A stretch of 22,964 nt of DNA from Thermohalobaculum sp039817245. GTDB taxonomy: Bacteria; Pseudomonadota; Alphaproteobacteria; Rhodobacterales; Rhodobacteraceae. The DNA lies in contig JBCBWF010000035.1 of the NCBI GenBank assembly GCA_039817245.1, forward strand, positions 1 to 22,964, read 5' to 3'. Positions within the stretch are counted from its first letter, which is position 1, and each line of letters begins with the position of its first letter. A program made the position numbers and the translations under genes. Under the pieces are notes generated by a model that saw only the letters and a program-made list of their open reading frames with translations, searched no databases and was not told where the DNA came from. Shown one piece after another: positions 9,614 to 15,843 of the stretch.

Positions 9614-9629
9614 CTCCCGGGAGATGCCT

Positions 9630-10199
9630 GTGCGCAAAGGACCAAACGCCGCCGCCGCGATCCTCGTCGCCGCCCTCGCGGCGATCCCCGCCGCGGGACC
9701 AGCCTTCACCCTGGGCGGTGCCATCACCGGCGGCTCCGGCTCCGGCGCCTTCGTGAAGCTCGACCCGAGCCGCCCCTTCGCCGTCGGCCAGGACACCTTC
9801 GAGACCGACCACCTTTACGCCTTCGACGAGGACCAGAACATCCTGCTCGAGGCCGATCTCGTGGTCGATATCGGCGCGGAGGGCCGGATCATCCCGAAGG
9901 GCACCACCGTCGCCAGCCATTACGTGTTCTTCGACCCCGCCTACGGCACCACCCAGCGCGGCTATGTGGCGTTCGACGCGACCGTCCTCGGCATCGCCAC
10001 CAGCCAGTCCACGCTGGCGGCCAGCGATTTCCTCGCCAACACCGCCGTCACCTATCTGAACCCAGCGCTGCGGGGCCTCGAATGGGAGGACCATGTCTGG
10101 ATCGACCGCGAGAACCCCTTCCGCATCCAGGTGAACTGGGCGGCCTCGACGCCGGGCGACTATATCCGCATCTTCACCGCCCGCTCCCCAGGCGTCTGA
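9630..10199 (+). CDS. Small exported protein of unknown function
   Basis: The product is 189 aa from the GTG at 9630, or 191 aa from the ATG at 9624. I prefer the GTG because the only Shine-Dalgarno sequence (GGGAG) abuts the ATG but stands 6 bases from the GTG. The N-terminus (VRKGPNAAAAILVAALAAIPAAGPAFT) is a clear Sec signal peptide with likely cleavage near the end of that run. The mature part opens with GGAITGGSGSGAFVKLDP, then has acidic, aromatic beta-rich sequence (DTFETDHLYAFDEDQNILLE, HYVFFDPAYGTTQRGYVAF) and ends ...RIFTARSPGV. It has no cysteines, no lipobox and no C-terminal sorting tail. The style recalls N-terminal domains of PEP-CTERM-like surface proteins of Rhodobacterales, but I cannot name a family. 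Likely periplasmic or secreted. Confidence 0.8.
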   Translation: MRKGPNAAAAILVAALAAIPAAGPAFTLGGAITGGSGSGAFVKLDPSRPFAVGQDTFETDHLYAFDEDQNILLEADLVVDIGAEGRIIPKGTTVASHYVFFDPAYGTTQRGYVAFDATVLGIATSQSTLAASDFLANTAVTYLNPALRGLEWEDHVWIDRENPFRIQVNWAASTPGDYIRIFTARSPGV

Positions 10200-10205
10200 A
10201 CCACG

Positions 10206-10225
10206 CCGCAGTCCGCCTCCTGCGG
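10206..10225 (+). terminator. Small hairpin after the exported-protein gene
   Basis: CCGCAG (10206-10211) and CTGCGG (10220-10225) form a 6-bp stem starting 7 bases after the stop. It overlaps the left end of the 151-bp element. No T-run follows. Confidence 0.3.
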
Positions 10226-10371
10226 CCGCTCCCTCCCACGACATTTTGGCCGACGAATTATGAACCCCGGATGAGCGTATGCGCCGTCCCACGCATATCC
10301 ACGACTCTGCACTTTGTTCACACTATGTTCGAGAAGTTCTCTCTAAGCTGACGTGGGAGGGAGCGGCCGCA
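10221..10371. repeat. 151-bp element with 23-bp terminal inverted repeats, copy 1 (MITE-like)
   Basis: The left end 10221-10243 (TGCGGCCGCTCCCTCCCACG then ACA) is repeated in inverse at 10349-10371 with one mismatch. The interior is much more AT-rich than the surroundings and contains a small TATGCG/CGCATA hairpin (10278-10297). A second element of exactly the same length lies at 15647-15797, with similar ends and a shared internal TGTTCAC-N3-ATGTTCG block near the right end. It encodes no protein and I see no target-site duplication. It sits between two convergent gene ends, 21 bases after one stop and 8 bases from the other. Non-autonomous transposon relic or structured intergenic repeat are the main options. 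Confidence 0.7.
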
Positions 10372-10379
10372 GACGCGCT

Positions 10380-10983
10380 TCAGTTGCTACCACACCCCTG
10401 AACGACCACATCCTCAAAGAAGACGCCGGCCTCGGTCTCCTCCGCCGTCTGTGGATGGTTCTCCGCGCTTTCGGCGAACTCGAGAAGCATCTTGGCGCGT
10501 GGCAGCACATCGCGCACCCGTCGTTCCGGCCAGAAGGCCAGGCCCGCATCGTCCGGCGCCGGGCCGAGCGCGTTGATAGAGAGCACCGCCCTGAAAGCCT
10601 CCGCATCCGCCGGATCGCCGTTGCGCACCGCGCACTCGACGCTCCCCACGAAAGCGCCGGCGAGCGCGAGCGCATCCGTCCCGCTCCCGAGCAGGAGCGT
10701 GCCGTCGTCGAGAGCCACCGCCTCGATCCCGATCAGCCGATCCGCGCCCGCGCCGTTCACCCGCGCACTGCCATCCGCCTCGATCGCCCCGGTCACGAAG
10801 CGCTCCACGTCGATCTGCACCGCGTCGCAGCCGCGCGAGAAACGCGTTGCTGCGCCAGACCGGATCCGAGCCGCCATCGATCACGATCCAGCCGCCGCCG
10901 CTCTGCCCTGCCACCGCGCTGGCGCACCCCGGAACCCTGTCCCCGCTCTGCTGCAGCGTCATCGCAAGGCGCCCATCCGGCAA
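10380..10983 (-). pseudogene. Frameshifted gene of unknown function
   Basis: Two minus-strand frames read as good protein but are out of register. The upstream frame runs from TTG 10983 or ATG 10962 (MTLQQSGDRVPGCASAVAG...WRSNAFL). The downstream frame continues from about 10835 (RGCDAVQIDVERFVTGAIE...) to the TGA at 10380. Removing one base in the CGCGCG tract at 10831-10838 joins them into about 193 residues. The joined product has four cysteines, acidic composition and a segment DRLIGIEAVALDDGTLLLGS. I do not recognise it. The N-terminus has no signal peptide and a stop lies just upstream (10998-10996), so the 5' part may also be lost. Either a decayed gene or a sequencing error in a GC run; the 3' end abuts the 151-bp element. 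Confidence 0.6.
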
Positions 10984-11223
10984 GGCGCCCAGCCTCTACC
11001 CCGCCGGCCCCCTCGACGAGCCGACGAGAGCGTCGGCCCAGCCACTGGACAGGCCCAGCCCCATCCGGCACGCTCCACCCATGCGCCCCCGGTCTGACGC
11101 GCGCGGGCCATACCCGCCCGCCATGCCCGCCCGGCGCGCCGGCCGGGCCCTCCCGCGCCGCCGCCGGCCCAACCATCGAGATCCCAGAACAACCAGAACA
11201 CGCGCGCCCGACAGGAGAAGATC
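10984..11223 (+). other. Upstream region of aapJ, no gene seen
   Basis: The 240 bases before aapJ contain no convincing coding sequence. They are extremely GC- and C-rich on the plus strand until about 11170, then become more A-rich (ATCCCAGAACAACCAGAACA) just before the aapJ ribosome-binding site GGAG at 11214-11217. A promoter is expected here, but I cannot point to -35/-10 boxes with confidence. Confidence 0.4.
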
Positions 11224-12273
11224 ATGACCGCACGCATCCCGGCACCGCTCGCCGCCCTGCTCACCGCCGCAACTCTCGGCCTCGCCGCCGCCACCCCCGC
11301 CGCCGCCGCCGAACCCGGCCCCACGGTCGCCGCCATCCAGGAGCGCGGCTCTCTCCTCTGCACCGGGCACAACGGCAGCTATCTCGGCTTCGCGGAGGTG
11401 GACGACGAGGGCCGCTGGACCGGCTTCGACATCGAGTTCTGCAAGGCACTCGCCACCGCCATCCTCGGCTCGCCGGAGGCGCTCAAGATCATCCCCGTGA
11501 GCTGGGCCCAGCGCTTCCCCGCGCTCCAGTCCGGCGATATCGACGTGATCATCAAGGTCACCGGCTGGACCATGAGCCGCGACACCGAGCTCGGCCTGCA
11601 ATACGCCTATCCCTATTTCATCGGGCCGACGAACATCCTCACCCGCGCCGAGCTCGGCGCCACCAGCGCGGCCGATCTGGAAGGCGGCGTCTTCTGCATC
11701 AATGCCGGCACTTCCATCGAGCGCATCGTCGCCGACTACATGGGCGCGCGCGGCATCGAATACGAAGCGCTCAACTTCGAGAAGGGCGAGGAGCTGCGCG
11801 CCGCCCTCTATGCCGGGCGCTGCGACGCGCTCGCGGGCTTCGGGCCCTTCCTCGCCGCCACCCGCTTCAACGCGCCCAACCCGGACGATTTCGTGATCCT
11901 CGACGAGGTGCTCGCCCTCGAGCCCGAAGGCATCGCCGCGCGCCAGGGCGACGACAACTTCATCGACGTCATCAACTGGATGATCTCGTCGCTCCTGATG
12001 GCGGAGCAGAACGGCATAACCTCCGAAAATGTCGACGAGATCCGCGCCAACCCGCCCTCCGCCTCGGTGGAGCGCCTGCTCGGCGTCAGCCCCGGCGTCG
12101 GCGAGCGCCTCGGCCTCTCGGACGACTGGGTCTACACCATGATCAAGGCCGTCGGGAACTATGCCGAGATCTACGACCGCACCGTGGGCGACCAGAGCCC
12201 CTACAAGCTGCCCCGCGGCAAGAACCATCTCTGGATCAATGGCGGCATGCTCTACCCGCTGGTGCTCGACTAA
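11224..12273 (+). CDS. aapJ: General L-amino acid ABC transporter, periplasmic binding protein (AapJ/BztA)
   Basis: The 349-aa protein binds amino acids in the periplasm and delivers them to the AapQM permease. Residues 1-29 are a Sec signal peptide ending in an Ala-rich cleavage region (PAAAA before EPGP). The AapJ-type sequence follows: LCTGHNGSYLGFAEVDDEGRW at about 46-66, GFDIEFCKALATAILG, VSWAQRFPALQSGDIDVI and TGWTMSRDTELGL, through to WINGGMLYPLVLD at the C-terminus. Two cysteines in positions typical of this subfamily (LLCTG and EFCKA) are present, plus the FCINAGTS and GRCDALAG pair. The start has GGAG about 7 bases upstream. It is followed after 21 bases by aapQ. The length is normal (about 340 aa). 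Confidence 0.93.
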   Translation: MTARIPAPLAALLTAATLGLAAATPAAAAEPGPTVAAIQERGSLLCTGHNGSYLGFAEVDDEGRWTGFDIEFCKALATAILGSPEALKIIPVSWAQRFPALQSGDIDVIIKVTGWTMSRDTELGLQYAYPYFIGPTNILTRAELGATSAADLEGGVFCINAGTSIERIVADYMGARGIEYEALNFEKGEELRAALYAGRCDALAGFGPFLAATRFNAPNPDDFVILDEVLALEPEGIAARQGDDNFIDVINWMISSLLMAEQNGITSENVDEIRANPPSASVERLLGVSPGVGERLGLSDDWVYTMIKAVGNYAEIYDRTVGDQSPYKLPRGKNHLWINGGMLYPLVLD

Positions 12274-12294
12274 GCCGCGCCGGCGGCCGCCCGC

Positions 12295-13455
12295 ATGCCC
12301 CCCGCCCGGCGGAGCGCGAGACGCCTCACGCTCCGCGACTGGCTGATCCAGGCCGCCGTCCTGCTGGGCGTGCTCTCGCTCGTGCTGAGCTTCGTACTCA
12401 TCGCGCGCGAGAACCTGCTCGCCCAGGGCATCGCCACCGGCTTCGGCTTTCTCGAGCGGAGCACCGGCTGGCCCATCAACTTCGCGCTGATCGAGGTCAC
12501 CGACCGCTCGAGCTATGCCCGCATGCTCACCGCGGGGCTTCTCAACACCCTCCTCGTCGGCCTGCTCGGGCTGCTCTTCGCCACGCTGATCGGGCTCTTC
12601 GTCGCGCTCGCCCGGATCTCGTCCAACGCAGTGCTGAACCTCATCGGCACGGTCTATGTGGAGATCTGCCGCAACGTGCCGCTGATCCTGCAGGCCTTCT
12701 TCTGGTACGCGCTGCTCACCCATCTGCCCTCGCCGCGCCAGGCGATCTCGCTCGGCGGGCTCGGCTTTCTCTCCAATCGCGGGCTGATGCTGCCGGCGCT
12801 GCCGCTCAGCCTGCTCGATATAGCGCTCCTCGCGGCCGGCCTCCTCGCCATTGCGCTCGCGCTGCGTCACCTCATCGCTCGCGGCCGGCTCCAGGCCCGC
12901 TGGCGCTGGCCCGCGCTCATCGGCGCCGGGCTCCTGCTCCTCGCCGTCCTCCTCCTCACCGGCCGCGCCCCGGGCGAGCCGCTGGTCAGCCTGCCCGAGC
13001 TCAAGGGCCTGCGCTTCGTCGGCGGCTTCGTGGTGAAACCTGAGTTCGCCGCCCTTCTCATAGCCATCGCGGTCTTCGGCGGGGCCTATATCGGGGAGAT
13101 CATCCGCGGCGGCTTTCTCGCCGTCGAGATCGGCCGGATCGAGGCCGCCCGCGCACTCGGCCTGCGCGGCGCGCAGGTGAACTGGCTCGTGCGCATCCCG
13201 CTGGCACTCCGCGCCGCCCTGCCCGCGCTCGCCAACCAGTATGTCTGGCTGATGAAGGCCACCACCATCGGCATCGCCATCGGCTTTCCGGACTACTTCA
13301 TGGTGGTCTCGACCTCGATCAATCAGAGCGGCCAGACCATCGAGCTGCTGGCGCTCCTCATGCTCGGCTTTCTCGCGATCAACTACGCGATCGGCACGGC
13401 GATGAACGCCCTCAACCGCCGCCTCGCCATCAAGGGCCGGGAGACGCGGCTGTGA
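12295..13455 (+). CDS. aapQ: General L-amino acid ABC transporter, permease AapQ/BztB
   Basis: The 386-aa inner-membrane permease has the long N-terminal region peculiar to AapQ: a first membrane helix at about 14-38, then the signature ARENLLAQGIATGFGFLERSTGWPI. A second helix lies near 78-100 and the permease core follows (YVEICRNVPLILQAFFWY, then paired helices around a low-complexity central region at about 160-225). The EAA loop that docks the ATPase reads IEAARALGLRGAQVNWLVRI and lies near residue 282. It forms a heterodimer with AapM. No Shine-Dalgarno sequence is visible before ATG 12295, so translation may depend on coupling to aapJ 21 bases upstream. The stop overlaps the aapM GTG. 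Confidence 0.93.
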   Translation: MPPARRSARRLTLRDWLIQAAVLLGVLSLVLSFVLIARENLLAQGIATGFGFLERSTGWPINFALIEVTDRSSYARMLTAGLLNTLLVGLLGLLFATLIGLFVALARISSNAVLNLIGTVYVEICRNVPLILQAFFWYALLTHLPSPRQAISLGGLGFLSNRGLMLPALPLSLLDIALLAAGLLAIALALRHLIARGRLQARWRWPALIGAGLLLLAVLLLTGRAPGEPLVSLPELKGLRFVGGFVVKPEFAALLIAIAVFGGAYIGEIIRGGFLAVEIGRIEAARALGLRGAQVNWLVRIPLALRAALPALANQYVWLMKATTIGIAIGFPDYFMVVSTSINQSGQTIELLALLMLGFLAINYAIGTAMNALNRRLAIKGRETRL

Positions 13456-14546
13456 GCGCCCCCGCGCACGCGCCGTCGGCGGCGCCCCCGCCCAGGCCCG
13501 GCGGCCCGATCGTCTGGGCGCGCCGGCGCCTCTTCGCCAACCCGGTGGATGCGGCCATCACCCTGGTCTTCGGCGCGCTCGTGGCCTGGGCGCTCTGGTC
13601 CGGCCTCGAATGGGCGCTCATCGACACGGTCTGGCAGGCCGAAACCGGTGCGGAATGCCGCGGGGCCAGCGGCGCGTGCTGGGCGGTGATCGAGGCGCGC
13701 GGCCGGCTCATCCTCTTCGGCCTGTACCCTTACGAGGAGCACTGGCGATCCACGCTGGCCTGCCTCGCCATCGTCGCCACCACGCTCCTCTCCTGCCTGC
13801 CCTGGTTCTGGAGCCTCGCGCGGCTCTCCGCCCTCTGGCTCGGTGGCTTCGCGCTCTTCGTGGCGCTCATGTATGGCGGCTTTCTCGGCATGCCGCTGGT
13901 GACCACCGAGAAATGGGGCGGGCTCTCGCTCACCGTCTTCCTCTTCGCCTCGGTGGTGGTGATCGGCATGCCGCTCTCGGTGGCGCTGGCGCTCATGCGC
14001 CGCTCGCGCCTGCCGGTGGTGCGCGGCGTGGTGGGCGCGATCATCGACGTCACGCGCTCGCTCCCGCTCCTCGCGATCCTCTTCGCCGCGGCCGTCGTCG
14101 TGCCCTTCGTGGTGCCGGATTGGGCGCAGGGCGACAAGCTCGTGCGCGTCATCCTCGCCTTCGCGCTGTTCTTCGCGGCCTATCAGGCGGAGATCATCCG
14201 TGCAGGTCTCCAGGCGATCCCGGAGGGTCAGGAGGAAGGCGCCGCCGCGCTCGGTCTGCGGTATGTCCCGCGCATCTTCCTCGTGCTCCTGCCCCAGGCC
14301 TTCCGCAATGCGCTGCCGGCCACGATCAACCAGGTGGTGATCACCTTCAAGGAAACCTCCATCGTCACGATTATCGGCTTCTTTGAGGTGATGGCCTCGG
14401 GCAATGCAGCCCTCGGGCGGGGGGACTGGAGCGGGCAGTTCATCGAGGTCTATGTCTTCGTCGGCCTCATCTACTTCACCTTCGCCTTCGGCCTCTCGCG
14501 CTACGGCGCCTATCTCGAGGCCCGGGCCCGGCGGGCGGACCGGTGA
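13452..14546 (+). CDS. aapM: General L-amino acid ABC transporter, permease AapM/BztC
   Basis: The 364-aa permease partners AapQ. It begins at a GTG that overlaps the aapQ stop (GTGA at 13452-13455). Several membrane helices are visible, among them the region around residue 36-56, 107-150, 158-178 and 198-220. The AapM-type segment LILFGLYPYEEHWR is near 88-101, DVTRSLPLLAILFAAAVVVPF near 200, the EAA loop EGAAALGLRYVPRIFLVLLP near 260, and KETSIVTIIGFFEVMASGNA near 300. The next gene should be aapP (ATPase), but an aldo/keto reductase follows after 43 bases. Transport would therefore need an ATPase encoded elsewhere. Confidence 0.93.
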   Translation: MSAPAHAPSAAPPPRPGGPIVWARRRLFANPVDAAITLVFGALVAWALWSGLEWALIDTVWQAETGAECRGASGACWAVIEARGRLILFGLYPYEEHWRSTLACLAIVATTLLSCLPWFWSLARLSALWLGGFALFVALMYGGFLGMPLVTTEKWGGLSLTVFLFASVVVIGMPLSVALALMRRSRLPVVRGVVGAIIDVTRSLPLLAILFAAAVVVPFVVPDWAQGDKLVRVILAFALFFAAYQAEIIRAGLQAIPEGQEEGAAALGLRYVPRIFLVLLPQAFRNALPATINQVVITFKETSIVTIIGFFEVMASGNAALGRGDWSGQFIEVYVFVGLIYFTFAFGLSRYGAYLEARARRADR

Positions 14547-14589
14547 GCCCGCACCGCCCAGCTTTCACACCAGCGGCGAGACCGACCCC

Positions 14590-15450
14590 ATGAGCGATCC
14601 ATCCCCCTTCGGCGCCCCTGTCTTCGCGCTCAGATCCGGCGGTGCCATGCCCGGCATCGGCTTCGGTACCTGGCGGATCGGCGAAAGCCCCGGGGAGGCG
14701 GAGCGCGAGAACGCCGCGCTCCGCCGCGCGCTCGACCGCGGCTTCACCCATTTCGACACCGCCGAGATGTATGGCGAGGGCGGCAGCGAGGAGATCCTGG
14801 GCACGGCGATCGCCGGCGTTCCCCGCGAGCGCCTCTTCCTCACCTCGAAATTCTACCCCCACCATGCCCGGGCCGATCAGATGGTGGCCGCCTGCGACCG
14901 CTCGCTGCGCCGCCTCGGGGTCGAATGGCTCGACCTCTACCTCCTGCACTGGCCCGGCGGCACGCCCTTCGAGGAGACGCTGGAGGGGGCGCGCCGCCTG
15001 CGCGAGGCCGGCAAGATCCGCGCCTTCGGGGTCAGCAACTTCGATGCGGACGGGATGGCGCATCTCTTTGCCGCCGGGCTCGGCGAGGCAATCGAGGTCA
15101 ACCAGATCCTGCACAACCCGTCCCGGCGCGGGGTGGAGTTCGACCTCCTGCCCCTTCTCGCGGCGCATGGCGTGGCCTGCATGGCCTACACGCCCATCGA
15201 GCCCCACCGGCTGAGCCGCAGCGCCGCCTTCCGCGCGCTGGCCGAGGCGGAGGGGCTCAGCCCCGCCCAGCTCGCGCTCGCCTGGCACATGACCCGCGGC
15301 TCCACATGTCCCATCCCCAAATCCGCAACGCCGGAGCATGTGGACGCGCTCGCCGACGCCGCTGCCATGCGCCTGCGAGCCGCAACGATGGGCGCCATCG
15401 ACGCTGCCTTTCCAGCGCCAACCCGCGCGGAACCGCTGGAGATCCTCTAA
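14590..15450 (+). CDS. Aldo/keto reductase
   Basis: The 286-aa protein is an NADPH-dependent reductase of the aldo/keto reductase superfamily, close to the 2,5-diketo-D-gluconate reductase/YeaE-like group. The catalytic tetrad is complete: Asp56 (HFDTAEMYG), Tyr61, Lys87 (LTSKFYPH) and His120 (LLHWPGG). The nucleotide-binding end is seen in CPIPKSATPEHVDAL. GVSNF near 150 and EVNQILHNPSRRG near 175 are standard. The frame is open upstream to 14404, but the ATG at 14590 begins the conserved GGAMPGIGFGTW region at the right distance; GGCGAG upstream is a fair ribosome-binding site. It is 43 bases after aapM and probably cotranscribed; the substrate is unknown. Confidence 0.9.
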   Translation: MSDPSPFGAPVFALRSGGAMPGIGFGTWRIGESPGEAERENAALRRALDRGFTHFDTAEMYGEGGSEEILGTAIAGVPRERLFLTSKFYPHHARADQMVAACDRSLRRLGVEWLDLYLLHWPGGTPFEETLEGARRLREAGKIRAFGVSNFDADGMAHLFAAGLGEAIEVNQILHNPSRRGVEFDLLPLLAAHGVACMAYTPIEPHRLSRSAAFRALAEAEGLSPAQLALAWHMTRGSTCPIPKSATPEHVDALADAAAMRLRAATMGAIDAAFPAPTRAEPLEIL

Positions 15451-15491
15451 CCGGCCTTGTGGGGCCCCGAACTGCGCGGCACGCCGATCGC

Positions 15492-15574
15492 GGTCCCGGG
15501 CTCGACCCAGGACCTCCTCGAACACCCTCCCCGCTCCGGCAAGCACCAAGGCGGCCCCGGCTCAAGGCCGGGGC
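15492..15574. repeat. REP-like palindrome doublet, copy B
   Basis: Diverged copy of the doublet at 9403-9495. The first hairpin is GGTCCCGGG-CTCGA-CCCAGGACC (15492-15514, one mismatch) and the second GGCCCCGGC-TCAAG-GCCGGGGC (15553-15574). The linker is shorter and the bridging inverted repeat of copy A is lost. Orientation is the same as copy A. Confidence 0.75.
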
Positions 15575-15646
15575 GCACCGCCGCGTCCAGCGACGCCCTC
15601 CCGCGCTTACCATGCCGGGGTGCATTGAACTGTGAATCCAAGCCCC

Positions 15647-15797
15647 TGCGCTCGCTCCCTCCCACGTCATTTTTCTGCGCGTTAAGTTAACTTCCGATAA
15701 CCACAACCACTTTCTGCGCGAACGACACAACGATCCAGAGTGTTCACTTTATGTTCGGAGTCTCGATTCCAGAATGACGTGGGTGGGAGCGGCCGCG
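15647..15797. repeat. 151-bp inverted-repeat element, copy 2
   Basis: Left end 15647-15669 (TGCGCTCGCTCCCTCCCACG then TCA) and right end 15775-15797 (TGACGTGGGTGGGAGCGGCC then GCG) are inverted copies with a few mismatches. The length equals copy 1 at 10221-10371 to the base, and the two align without gaps; the interiors have drifted, but the internal block TGTTCAC-N3-ATGTTCG keeps its place. The interior also has TTTCTGCGCG twice (15672-15681 and 15711-15720) and the palindrome GTTAAGTTAAC (15681-15691). Like copy 1 it lies between convergent gene ends. Confidence 0.7.
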
Positions 15798-15843
15798 CCC
15801 TAACGGCCAAGACTGACTTCATCGAGGCCGCGCCCTAACGGCC
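15791..15843. repeat. 18-bp direct repeat spanning the end of gspD
   Basis: GGCCGCGCCCTAACGGCC occurs at 15791-15808 and again at 15826-15843, 35 bases apart. The right copy contains the gspD stop codon (TAG on the minus strand, 15837-15835); the left copy overlaps the right end of the 151-bp element. Each unit has GGCCG/CGGCC arms and could form a small hairpin. Confidence 0.8.

Larger units (their letters stand above)
9299..9623. other. Gene-free stretch between prs and the exported-protein gene
   Basis: I see no gene in these 325 bases; frames running through it start inside prs and have random composition. It holds a prs-proximal hairpin, an imperfect short repeat (GGGGCGGTGTT at 9321-9331 and 9333-9343, and GGGGCCGTGTT at 9360-9370), a palindrome doublet (9403-9495), and small repeats just before the next gene (9553-9613). 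Confidence 0.7.
15451..15834. other. Gene-free stretch between convergent aldo/keto reductase and gspD genes
   Basis: These 384 bases contain no gene I can support. They hold a diverged palindrome doublet (15492-15574), a second 151-bp inverted-repeat element (15647-15797) with a marked drop in GC, and an 18-bp direct repeat that reaches into the gspD stop. A possible terminator for either flanking gene is not distinct from these repeats. Confidence 0.75.

Noticed and set aside
10221..10371. 151-bp element as a complete insertion sequence
   Set aside because: It is far too short for a transposase, none is encoded nearby, and no target-site duplication is visible.
10996..12870. 624-aa minus-strand frame opposite aapJ/aapQ
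   Set aside because: Antisense shadow; Glu/Arg/Gly-rich without motifs. The frameshifted gene at 10380-10983 begins only after its stop.
10353..13043. 896-aa plus-strand frame overlapping aapJ and aapQ
   Set aside because: Arg/Pro/His-rich with no domain; aapJ and aapQ in another frame of the same strand are unmistakable.
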